This document shows positions 18,701 to 27,741 of a stretch of DNA of 64,000 bases, one piece after another (position 1 is the first letter of the stretch; every line of letters starts with the position of its first letter). Made by a program: the position numbers and the translations under genes. The notes beneath the pieces are model-generated. The model was not told where the DNA came from. It did no database searches and saw only the letters and a program-made list of their open reading frames with translations. This DNA is from an uncultured bacterium (GTDB taxonomy: Bacteria > Planctomycetota > UBA1135 > UBA2386). Location of the stretch: contig CALCZA010000026.1 of the NCBI GenBank assembly GCA_937906475.1, positions 1 through 64,000 on the forward strand. Direction: 5' to 3'.

Positions 18701-19560
18701 CGGTGGCGCCGATTGGCGTTGTCGAATACCTGCAGGGTCCACCGCTAGCACCAGATTTTGTTGCGCAGTGGTTTGGCCTGAAGCGCTTGTGGCTTGAAGA
18801 AGACTTCGATGCGACCACGTCGCGCAAAGAGGTGCAGGTTCTGCAGAGTCAGAAGGATCGCCTCGGATCCGTCAATCTTGATGCTGTCGAAGAGCTTGAT
18901 GAGGAAGAAGGCAACTTCTCGCATCTCGAGCGAGAGGTTGCTGACATCAAGGAAGCGCGCAAGACGTTGATGGAAACGCTGCGCCGCTTGGAGGCCGAAT
19001 CGAAGACGTTGTTCGAAGATACGTTCCACGAGGCTCGCAAGAACTTCCAAGACATCTTCCGCAAGCTCTTCCAAGGCGGCAAGGCCGATATGTTCTTGTC
19101 GAACACGGATGATGACATGCTCGAGGCCGGCATCGAGATCGTTGCACAGCCGCCAGGTAAGCAACTGCAGTCGATCAACCTGCTGTCTGGTGGTGAGCGC
19201 ACGATGACCGCGGTCGCGATCTTGTTTGCACTGTTTAAGGTGCGACCAAGCCCGTTCTGCATTCTCGACGAAGTTGATGCCGCCCTCGACGAAACCAACG
19301 TCGAGCGCTTCTTGCGCGTGCTGCGCGACTTCATTGCCGACACGCAGTTCTGCATCGTGACTCACCACAAGCGCACGATGGCTGAGTGTCAGGTGCTTTA
19401 CGGCATCACGATGCAGCGCCGCGGCGTCAGTTCGCGCATTGCGGTCGCGCTGCACGAGGTCGACACCATCCAGGATGGTGGCGTGCCCGGCACAAGCGGT
19501 GGCGAAGATCCTGAGAGCAAGCAACGCATCGCTGGCGAAGAGCAGGTCGGGTTCGCGTAG
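15706..19560 (+). CDS. smc: Chromosome segregation protein SMC
   Basis: [44 protein letters not shown]; coiled coils; C-terminal [43 protein letters not shown]. Confidence 0.98.
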   Translation: [1284 protein letters not shown]

Positions 19561-19565
19561 AGCCC

Positions 19566-20195
19566 GTGCCTGTCGCCCTTGGGTCGTCCGTGCAGGAGGA
19601 CAGTTGGCGCTCGATACGTCGGTGGCATTTGTTTGGGCTGCTGGCGCCAATCACCTTAGGAAGCCTTCTCGGAGTCGTTGAGTGGTTCGGCTACGGCAGT
19701 TTGTCCTCGGACTTTCTGCTTGGCATCGGCGCGGTGATTGCCTTTGGCGTGATGATGCTCAGCGCGCTGTCGATGCCGTTTGTGCGGCGAAGTGGCGGCC
19801 ATGCGACGCTGTGGGGTGCAATTGCCTTGGTGGCGTGCATGGTCGGGATTCGGTTGCAAGGTATTGGCCGGGTCTGGGGGCTTGCCAGTTGCGCCGAGAA
19901 TGCCAAGCCACTGATTGCAGCCATCGATAAATACCTAGCCGATCACGGTCAGGCACCCGTCGGACTATGGGATCTCGTGCCCGTCTACCTCGATCACGTC
20001 CCGGGCACGGGCTTGTCGCGCTATCCCAAGTGGGACTATGGCATGGCGAACGGTGAGCCCTACGAGTTGTTGGTCAACTGCTCGCTCTTCCTGAGCTTTG
20101 ACTCGTTCGTCTACTGGCCTAGCGGCAACTACCCGCAGCACCTCTACGGCGGTTCTGTCGAGCGCATGGGCGTGTGGGCTTACGTGCACGAATAG
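19566..20195 (+). CDS. Hypothetical membrane protein
   Basis: GTG start just after smc; several hydrophobic segments (LFGLLAPITLGSLLGVVEW; LGIGAVIAFGVMMLSALSM). Confidence 0.6.
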   Translation: MPVALGSSVQEDSWRSIRRWHLFGLLAPITLGSLLGVVEWFGYGSLSSDFLLGIGAVIAFGVMMLSALSMPFVRRSGGHATLWGAIALVACMVGIRLQGIGRVWGLASCAENAKPLIAAIDKYLADHGQAPVGLWDLVPVYLDHVPGTGLSRYPKWDYGMANGEPYELLVNCSLFLSFDSFVYWPSGNYPQHLYGGSVERMGVWAYVHE

Positions 20196-20563
20196 CGGCG
20201 TTAGCGAAGTCTCAACGCCTGCAGGCGTGCTGGCCATGGGGTCAAACTCGGCCAACTGCTCTTTGAATATCACTGTGCGGGCGTTCTGTTGCTCGTGCAG
20301 GTTCTGCAGTTCAGCCAGTCGTTTGTTCAGTACATCCTTCAGCGTGCGCAAGCGAACGAACTCGGACGGTGATGCAAAGCCATGCACGGTCAGCGACGCG
20401 ACCCGATCCGCTTCGACCTCGGCGCGCGTTGCTAGTGCCGTCAGGCGAGCCGACGCGACGTTGGCGGTGCGGCGGCGGCGTTCGATCGTGGTTTTGGCAA
20501 GGTTCCATATTGCCGAAGCGACCGGTCGTTGCCGCCGACTGCCGGAACTGGCACGCTTTTGCT

Positions 20564-22894
20564 ATGCGTAGGATTCTGCTGACGCTCGTGTTCGCCAGTT
20601 GCGTTGCCTCCCCGCGATTCGAAGTCAAACGCTTCGAACCGATTGTTCCGGACCTTGCTGAGTTCGCCAGTCGGCATCAAATCGAGATGGGGGTGCCCGG
20701 GGTTTGGATCGCACTGCTCGAAGTGGACTCGGATACTGGCGAAGAACACCTATGGGCGAGAACGTTTGGTGGCGCTGTCAACTCAGCCTTCGGTGCGACC
20801 TCGTTGGTGTCGGCGCCGAATGACCTGGATGTGCTCGCAACGCATCGCATCGCTTCGATCAGCAAGCTATTCACTGATACCGCGGCGATGGTGTTGGTCG
20901 AGCGCGGGTTGCTAGATCTGGACGAACCGATCAAGACCTACCTGCCGACGTTCGCGCCGAAAAATCCGTTCGGCAAGCCGGTGACGCTACGCAACTTGAT
21001 GGGTCACCGCGCGGGCATCGTGCGGGAGTCGCCGGTCGGCCACTACTTCGATCCATCCGAGCCATCGTTGTCGGCGACGGTTGCGAGTCTCAACGACACC
21101 GAGTTGGTTGCCGAACCGGGATTGACCTACAAATATTCGAACCCTGGCATCGGAGTCGTCGGCGAAGTGATCGCGCAAGTGACCGGCAAGTCGTTTGAGG
21201 ATGCCGTGCGCGAACTCGTGTTGGCGCCGCTCGACTTGCACGATAGTGACTTCGCGCCACGCCCAGATCTGGTTGAGCGGCAAGCCGAAGGCATCATGTG
21301 GACCTACGACGGTCGCAAGATCCCGACCCCGAACTGGCGCTTTGGCTATACGCCGGCGGCGGAGTCGCGGAGCACGGTTGTCGACCTAGTTAAATTTGCC
21401 CGCAGTTGGTTTCCGGATGCCAAGCAACGCGTGCTCAACGTGAACGCGCAGCGAAGCATGTGGCAGTTGCCAGAAGGCAAGTCCAGCGGTTGTGGCTTGG
21501 GCTTCTTTGTTGGTCAGCTTGATGGCCATCTACGGGTGTCCCATGGCGGTGCGGTGTATGGCTTCGCCTCTACGTTGACCGCGCTTCCCGAGGTAGGCCT
21601 GGCCGTCTGTGTCGTCTGCACCAAGGACTTTGCCAATGACGTTTCCGGTGCGATTGCCGACCGAGCGCTGTTGGCAGCATTGGCTAATCGTCGGGGCGAA
21701 ACGTTGCCTAAAGCGGTGTTTCCGAAGCCGCTAGGAGTCGACGCGGCCCGGGCGCTGCAGGGGCGTTGGCAGATCGGCGACAACTGGGTGGAATTGCGCG
21801 AACGTGATGGCGATCTCTACTACGACCCGAACATTGGCGTGCGTACGCGCATGCGCCGCGCCGCCGACGGAACGTTGCTCGCCGATGATCCGTTGGCAAT
21901 CGGAGCAGCGCGGAGTTTGAAGCCATTGCCGAACGGCAACTTCCTCGATGCCGGTGGCGAATACGTTCGCAAAGACGATGTGCCGCTGCCGATGCCTGCA
22001 GAATTGGGCGATCTGCTCGGTGAGTATGGATGGGACCATAACGTGCTCGTGGTCTACGAAGATCACCAGAGGCTCGGCGTTTTGATTGAGTGGGTGGTGC
22101 GCGACTTGCCAGAACGTGAAGGCAAAGATCGCTATCGCTTCCCATTCGGCATGTACACCGCCGATCAATTGCTGTTCGAACGTGACGATAGCGGCCAAGT
22201 GATTGCTGCCGTCGTCGGTGGTGCCCGCTTCCCGCGACGTCCCGGCCCAACCGGCGGTACGTTCCGGATTCCCGTAGTGCATCCAGTTCCTGAGTTGCTC
22301 GCCGCTGCCAAGATCGCGAAGCCGCCAGCACAGCCCGAGGGCTTGCGCGCCTTTGATCTCGTTGACCTAGCGCAGTTGGATCCGACGATCAGGTTGGATA
22401 TTCGTTATGCGACCGACAACAACTTCCTCGGCGCCAAGGTCTATGACCAAGCGAAGGCCAAGATGCAAAAGCCAGCGGCGATGGCGTTGTTGCGCGCGCA
22501 TCGTGGGTTGGCAAAGCTTGGCCTTGGCCTGAAGATCTTTGACGCGTATCGGCCATGGTCCGTGACCAAGGTGTTCTGGGATGCGACGCCATCGCACTTG
22601 AAGCACTTCGTCGCAAACCCCGCCAATGGCTCGCGCCACAACCGCGGTTGTGCGGTCGACCTGACGCTCTACGATCTCGCGACTGGCAAAGAGCACGCAA
22701 TGCCGTCTGGCTACGACGAGTTCACTGCGCGGGCGTATCCCGACTACCCAGGCGGCACGTCACAGCAGCGCTACTACCGTGAGGTTCTGCGGCGGGCGAT
22801 GGAGGCACAGGGCTTCGCCGTCTACGAGCACGAGTGGTGGCACTACGACTTCGCGGAGTGGCGGGCCTACCCGATCGGCAACGTGCCCTTCTAG
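20564..22894 (+). CDS. Fusion: serine beta-lactamase-family (class C/PBP-like) domain plus VanX-type D-Ala-D-Ala dipeptidase (M15D) domain
   Basis: Lipoprotein-like N-terminus MRRILLTLVFASC; SISKLF (SxxK), YKYSNPG (YxN), HGG; C-terminus IRLDIRYATDNNFLG, DAYRPWSV, SRHNRGCAVDLTL, YEHEWWHYDF. Confidence 0.93.
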   Translation: MRRILLTLVFASCVASPRFEVKRFEPIVPDLAEFASRHQIEMGVPGVWIALLEVDSDTGEEHLWARTFGGAVNSAFGATSLVSAPNDLDVLATHRIASISKLFTDTAAMVLVERGLLDLDEPIKTYLPTFAPKNPFGKPVTLRNLMGHRAGIVRESPVGHYFDPSEPSLSATVASLNDTELVAEPGLTYKYSNPGIGVVGEVIAQVTGKSFEDAVRELVLAPLDLHDSDFAPRPDLVERQAEGIMWTYDGRKIPTPNWRFGYTPAAESRSTVVDLVKFARSWFPDAKQRVLNVNAQRSMWQLPEGKSSGCGLGFFVGQLDGHLRVSHGGAVYGFASTLTALPEVGLAVCVVCTKDFANDVSGAIADRALLAALANRRGETLPKAVFPKPLGVDAARALQGRWQIGDNWVELRERDGDLYYDPNIGVRTRMRRAADGTLLADDPLAIGAARSLKPLPNGNFLDAGGEYVRKDDVPLPMPAELGDLLGEYGWDHNVLVVYEDHQRLGVLIEWVVRDLPEREGKDRYRFPFGMYTADQLLFERDDSGQVIAAVVGGARFPRRPGPTGGTFRIPVVHPVPELLAAAKIAKPPAQPEGLRAFDLVDLAQLDPTIRLDIRYATDNNFLGAKVYDQAKAKMQKPAAMALLRAHRGLAKLGLGLKIFDAYRPWSVTKVFWDATPSHLKHFVANPANGSRHNRGCAVDLTLYDLATGKEHAMPSGYDEFTARAYPDYPGGTSQQRYYREVLRRAMEAQGFAVYEHEWWHYDFAEWRAYPIGNVPF

Positions 22895-23140
22895 TGCCCG
22901 CGCTGCGGGTGCTCGACGGCGAGGCCGCGAAGTGCGACTGCGTCGGCATGCTGGCCGATGGTTTTCGGATCCTGGCCGCTTCGAGTCGACCGTTGCCGGC
23001 CGCGATCGCCCCGGGGCGCGCCACTGTTCTTGCGGTTCGACATGGTCAATGCGGCCCGAAAGGTCGCTGCGTCCAGCAATCTGCTGATTGTGGCGCGCGG
23101 TTGAATCGCGTCGATTCGGGCCTAGTAGATACCTGATCGT

Positions 23141-23152
23141 GCGGCATGCCGC
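23141..23152. promoter_or_regulatory. 12-bp palindrome GCGGCATGCCGC flanked by direct repeats TGATCGT
   Basis: Perfect palindrome in gltA upstream region; TGATCGT at 23134-23140 and 23157-23163. Confidence 0.4.
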
Positions 23153-23197
23153 AGTTTGATCGTAACTGGCACCAGAATCCGGCTGCGGAAGTCTAAC

Positions 23198-23237
23198 CGC
23201 CGCGACTTTTTGGTGCGGCGACAGGGCCGTCGGGCCC
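23198..23237. promoter_or_regulatory. Tandem hairpins upstream of gltA (CGCCGC-N11-GCGGCG; GGGCC-GTCG-GGCCC)
   Basis: Two consecutive perfect inverted repeats. Confidence 0.45.
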
Positions 23238-23288
23238 TACTCTCTTTGCGTCCAATACGCCCCAGTAGACTGCTGCCTGATAGCTGTG

Positions 23289-24587
23289 ATGACGAACGAA
23301 AAAGCCCCCAAGACAGCCAAGCTGACGATCGGTGACCACGAACTCGACCTGCCCGTAATGGTGGGGAGTGAGGGGGAACTTGCAATTGACATCAGCAAGC
23401 TCCGTAGCACCACCGGCGCCGTGATGTTTGATCCGGGCCTGGGCAACACCGGTGCTTGCACGTCGAAGATCACCTTCCTCGATGGCGAGCAGGGCATCTT
23501 GCGCTACGCCGGCTACCCGATCGAAGAGTTGGCGCAGCAGTCGAACTTCGTCGAGGTGATGTGGCTGTTGTTGCATCAGGAGTTGCCGAGCGGCAAGCAG
23601 TTGGCGCAGTTCAATCACGATGTAACGCATCACACGATGCTGCACGAGGACCTGAAGCGGCTGTTCGCTAGCCTGCCGAAGGCCGGCCACCCGATGGCCG
23701 TCTGTGCGGCTGCTGTCGGTGCGCTGTCGACCTACTACCAAAAGGCCGGGCCGCAAACTGCCGAGCAGAACTGGATCAACGCGGTCCGCTTGCTGGCGAA
23801 GATGCCGACGATCGCTGCGTACAGCTTTAAGCACTCGATTGGTCAGCCGTTCATGTATCCGCGCAACGATCTCGACTACTCGTCGAACATCCTGCACATG
23901 ATGTTCGCGACGCCGTGCGCCGAGTACGAGCCCAACCCGGTCATCGCTCGCGCGCTTGACCTGCTGCTGATCCTTCACGCCGACCACGAGCAGAACTGCT
24001 CGACCAGCACGGTTCGTACTGTTGGCAGTTCTGGAGCCAACCTGTTCGCCAGTGTTTCCGCAGGCATTTCGGCGTTGTGGGGCCCACTGCACGGTGGCGC
24101 TAACGAAGCCGTGATCGACATGTTGACGTCGATCCGCGACGGTGAGCGCTCGGCTCGCGAGTTTATGGATCTCGCGAAGCAGAAGAACAGTGGTGTGCGC
24201 CTGATGGGCTTCGGCCACCGCGTTTATAAGAACTACGACCCGCGCGCTCTGATCCTCAAGCAAGCGTGCTACGACGTGCTCGGCGAACTCGGTCGCAAGG
24301 ATCCGTTGCTCGACATCGCGCTGGAACTGGAGCAGATCGCGCTCAGCGACAACTACTTCATTGAGCGCAAGCTCTACCCGAACGTCGACTTCTACTCGGG
24401 CATTATCTACAAAGCGCTCGGCATCCCGTCGGACATGTTCACCGTGTTCTTCGCGATCGGTCGCATGCCGGGTTGGGTGGCGCAGTGGCTCGAATACCAG
24501 AGTGATCCGGCGGCTCGCATCACGCGACCGCGTCAGATCTACATGGGTAGTAACGAGCGGAAATACGCGCCTGCCGACAAGCGGTAG
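23289..24587 (+). CDS. gltA: Citrate synthase
   Basis: LRYAGYPIEELAQ, LHADHEQNCSTSTVRTVGSS, LWGPLHGGANEAVI, MGFGHRVYKNYDPRA. Confidence 0.97.
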   Translation: MTNEKAPKTAKLTIGDHELDLPVMVGSEGELAIDISKLRSTTGAVMFDPGLGNTGACTSKITFLDGEQGILRYAGYPIEELAQQSNFVEVMWLLLHQELPSGKQLAQFNHDVTHHTMLHEDLKRLFASLPKAGHPMAVCAAAVGALSTYYQKAGPQTAEQNWINAVRLLAKMPTIAAYSFKHSIGQPFMYPRNDLDYSSNILHMMFATPCAEYEPNPVIARALDLLLILHADHEQNCSTSTVRTVGSSGANLFASVSAGISALWGPLHGGANEAVIDMLTSIRDGERSAREFMDLAKQKNSGVRLMGFGHRVYKNYDPRALILKQACYDVLGELGRKDPLLDIALELEQIALSDNYFIERKLYPNVDFYSGIIYKALGIPSDMFTVFFAIGRMPGWVAQWLEYQSDPAARITRPRQIYMGSNERKYAPADKR

Positions 24588-24638
24588 AGATCTGAGGTTG
24601 CGCTGGGAGGCGGCGCACCTACAGGTGACACTGGCGCC

Positions 24639-26120
24639 ATGCGCGCCAACGCTTCGTTCTCGATCTCTCTGTCGATTCTGTCGGTAGCTGCCACCGCGAT
24701 CAGCCAAGAGCCGGAACGGCCGAACGTCATCGTTATCATTAGCGATGATCAGGGCTGGGCCGACATCGGCTACCACAATCCGAAGGTGTATTCGCCGCGC
24801 CTTGATGCGTTGGCTGCTGCCGGCGTCCAGTTCACGCAGCACTACGTGATGCCGCAGTGTACGCCGACGCGGGTCGCATTGATGACTGGGCGCTATCCAA
24901 GTCGCTTTGGACCTGGATCACAGCAGGCGAGCAACGCGCCGGCGTTCCCGATCGGAACACCGACGATGGCGTCGATGTTTACGGCGTGTGGCTATGAGAC
25001 TTACTTAGCTGGTAAGTGGCATCTTGGTTCGTCGAAGGAACACGGCCCCAATCAGCATGGCTTCCAGCACAGCTATGGTTCGCTAGCTGGTGCGATTGGC
25101 ATGTATGACCATCGCTACCGCACGGGCAAGTTCGCGGATACGTGGCATCGCGATGGCGACTTGATTGCAGGTGCTGAAAACGGTGTGCACGCAACCGATC
25201 TGTTGGCGCGCGAGGCGGTGCGCGTGATCGAGGCGGATCGCCAGCAACCGTTCTTCCTGTGTTTGACGTTCCAGTCGGTTCATACCCCGCTGGACGAGCG
25301 TGGTCGCTTCGTCGATCGGCCGACGCAGCTCGACCCCAAAGATCCCACCCGTTGGCTCGATGAAGATGAGATCGAGTGGTTCCACGATCCCAAGGGCTTG
25401 ATCCAGAGTGAGCAGGACCCGGAGAAGCGGTTGTTACTTGCCGCCGTGCACCACATGGACCATGCGGTTGGCCAAGTGATCGACGCCGTGAAAAAATCCG
25501 GCAGGGCGCAGGACACGTTGATCTTGTTCTCGTCGGACAACGGGCCGCAGGGCAGTTGGGGTGGCAACGCCTACCCGGATGACTTGAAGCTCACCGACTT
25601 CAATCAACCGCTGCCCATGCGTGGCAAGAAGACCGACGTCTACGAAGGTGGCATGCACGTTCCCGGCTTCGCCGTGTGGCCCGGCCACATCGAACCGAGA
25701 CAAGATGGCTCTGCGGTGCACATCATCGATTGGTTTCCGACGTTGGCTCGGTTGATTGGCTACGAGCCTAGTCAGCCACTCGACTGGGATGGCGTCGACA
25801 TTGGCAAGCAGATGTTTGGAGACGCGACTGCGACTGATCGGGCTGCCGACCGGGAACTGTATTGGCTGTGGAGCGCCTCAAGCAGTCGCTGGGCACTACG
25901 TCACGGTCGTTGGAAGATCGTTCGATATGGCAAGGGCGATCCGAAGGATGCCAACGCGTGGCAGCTGTTTGATCTGGACACAGACCCGATGGAGGAACAC
26001 AACGTCGCCAAACAACACTCTGACGTGTTGCAGGCGATGTATGCGCGCTTCTTGGTGCAGCGCAGCAAGGACAAGGTGCAGCGCAAGAAGGGCAAGAAGG
26101 GCAAGGGCGGCAAGCGCTAG
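24639..26120 (+). CDS. Sulfatase (arylsulfatase family), secreted
   Basis: PNVIVIISDDQGWADIGYHNP, CTPTRVALMTGRYPSRFG formylglycine motif, GKWHLGSS, DNGPQGSWGGN. Confidence 0.96.
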   Translation: MRANASFSISLSILSVAATAISQEPERPNVIVIISDDQGWADIGYHNPKVYSPRLDALAAAGVQFTQHYVMPQCTPTRVALMTGRYPSRFGPGSQQASNAPAFPIGTPTMASMFTACGYETYLAGKWHLGSSKEHGPNQHGFQHSYGSLAGAIGMYDHRYRTGKFADTWHRDGDLIAGAENGVHATDLLAREAVRVIEADRQQPFFLCLTFQSVHTPLDERGRFVDRPTQLDPKDPTRWLDEDEIEWFHDPKGLIQSEQDPEKRLLLAAVHHMDHAVGQVIDAVKKSGRAQDTLILFSSDNGPQGSWGGNAYPDDLKLTDFNQPLPMRGKKTDVYEGGMHVPGFAVWPGHIEPRQDGSAVHIIDWFPTLARLIGYEPSQPLDWDGVDIGKQMFGDATATDRAADRELYWLWSASSSRWALRHGRWKIVRYGKGDPKDANAWQLFDLDTDPMEEHNVAKQHSDVLQAMYARFLVQRSKDKVQRKKGKKGKGGKR

Positions 26121-26126
26121 GGGCCG

Positions 26127-27569
26127 TTATCGAGGCGTCTCGAGTGGTTGCACGAGCTGGTAGGTCTTGTCGTAGAACTTGCGATTGAACGCCGACCACA
26201 TCACCGCGCTCGACCACATTGGCGGCCGTTCGTGCGATTCTTCCCACCGGGTCAGCACCGCCATCAGTTCGGTTACACGTTGCGGCTGTTCGGCCGCGAG
26301 ATTCTGCTGCTCGGCGATGTCGGTCTGCAGGTTGTAGAGCTGCGGCGGTGCGAACGGTGTCCGCACGAGTTTCCACTCTGCCTGACGCACCGCGGCGCCG
26401 CGCATCATCATGCGCCAACATAGCGATTCGTGCGGCGCGCCTTGTTGTTGCTTCGAGCCGAAGAACGGCAGCAAGTTGACGCCATCATAAATGCGCTGTT
26501 TCCGCCCTCGGCCGTTGCCGATGGTCTCTGGTTCGATGGCGCTACCAGCTGCTGCCAGCACGGTCGGCAAGATGTCGAGCGAGATGACGGGTTGCTGGTA
26601 GGTCTGCTGGGGTTCGATGTGGCCCGGCCACGACCAGATCATCGGCACGCGCAAGCCACCTTCGAGGAACGTGCCCTTCTCGCCGCGTAGCGGTGCGTTG
26701 ATCGCCGAACTGGCGTAGACCGAGCCACCATTGTCGCTGAGGAAGACGATCAACGTGTCCTTGGTTAGCTTGCGGTTGGCGAGGAACTGTCGGATGCGGC
26801 CAATGTTCTGATCCATGCAATGCTGCATGGCCACGTAGTTGCGACGCCGCTTGTTCTCGATGTGATCCGCGGCGTCGTAGTCTTGCTGCTTCGCCTGCAT
26901 CGGCGCGTGCGGTGTGTTGTAGCTCAGGTAGACGAACCACGGTTGCTTACTCTGCTTAGCTTCGTGGCGTTCGATGAACGCGATCGACTCGGTCGTGAAC
27001 CAGTCCGTCAGGTATGGCTCGTCGATTGCCTTGACCTTGTCGTCGTTGCGATACAACCGGTGCTTGTCTGGCGTTGGGAAGTAGCCATGGCTGCCGTTGC
27101 GCATGCCGAAGAAGTAGTCGAAGCCACGCTGGTTCGGCAGTTGCCAGTCGAGGTGTTCGCCGACGTGCCACTTGCCGATGCAAGCGGTCGCATAGCCAAG
27201 GTCGCTGAGTCGGTCGGCGATGGTTTGCTCGTCTTTTGGAATCGAAAGTGAGCCTTCGCTGTAGACCGAGGTATCGCTGATCAGATTATGTTCGAACCCG
27301 AATCGATTCTGGTAGCGACCAGTCAGTAAGCCCGCGCGCGAGGGTGCGCAAACGCTGGCGCTGACGTAACCATCGGTGCATCGTACTCCGGAAGCCGCCA
27401 GTGCATCGAGGTTGGGCGTTGCGATCTGCTTGCTGCCATAGCAGCCAAGATCGCCGTAGCCCATGTCGTCGGCGACGATCACTAGCACGTTCGGTGGACC
27501 TTGTGCCGCTAGGGCGGCGGTTGCCGAGAGCACGGCAAGCATGGCGCGAACGACGAGGCTGGGCTGCAT
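26127..27569 (-). CDS. Sulfatase (arylsulfatase family), secreted
   Basis: PNVLVIVADDMGYGDLGCYG, CAPSRAGLLTGRYQNRFG, GKWHVGEH, LSDNGGSVYASS. Confidence 0.96.
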   Translation of the reverse strand: MQPSLVVRAMLAVLSATAALAAQGPPNVLVIVADDMGYGDLGCYGSKQIATPNLDALAASGVRCTDGYVSASVCAPSRAGLLTGRYQNRFGFEHNLISDTSVYSEGSLSIPKDEQTIADRLSDLGYATACIGKWHVGEHLDWQLPNQRGFDYFFGMRNGSHGYFPTPDKHRLYRNDDKVKAIDEPYLTDWFTTESIAFIERHEAKQSKQPWFVYLSYNTPHAPMQAKQQDYDAADHIENKRRRNYVAMQHCMDQNIGRIRQFLANRKLTKDTLIVFLSDNGGSVYASSAINAPLRGEKGTFLEGGLRVPMIWSWPGHIEPQQTYQQPVISLDILPTVLAAAGSAIEPETIGNGRGRKQRIYDGVNLLPFFGSKQQQGAPHESLCWRMMMRGAAVRQAEWKLVRTPFAPPQLYNLQTDIAEQQNLAAEQPQRVTELMAVLTRWEESHERPPMWSSAVMWSAFNRKFYDKTYQLVQPLETPR

Positions 27570-27741
27570 GCCTCTAGTTTCTATTGCAGAGTTGCGGTGC
27601 TCGCAGCACGAATCCGGTGCGCGTGAGCGTCACGGGGCCTACAGAGAGCAGTTTCATCGCCTTCTATGCGGCTTCGCGGCCACTGGTTCTGTTGGCCTTC
27701 GTCGTTATGGCGAGGCGAACACGATAGCCTAGTCAGCTATC

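Noticed and set aside
18745-19650. 301-aa antisense ORF opposite the smc 3' end, and similar shadows at 1735-2451, 16444-17226 and 16769-17611
   Set aside because: All mirror well-supported sense genes and show compositional codon-shadow patterns.
19965-20387. Minus-strand ORF with helical N-terminus (FVRLRTLKDVLNKRLAELQNLHEQQNARTVIF)
   Set aside because: Plausible coiled-coil coding in the intergenic part (frame open to about 20561), but there is no ATG start and the rest lies antisense to 19566-20195. Possible gene remnant, not supportable as a CDS.
22891-23043. Short minus-strand ORF MSNRKNSGAPRGDRGRQRSTRSGQ... converging on the dipeptidase fusion
   Set aside because: Short, composition-biased, no convincing SD.
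23193-24842. 549-aa antisense ORF opposite gltA
   Set aside because: Fully antisense to an unambiguous citrate synthase; product lacks recognisable motifs; typical GC-rich shadow ORF.
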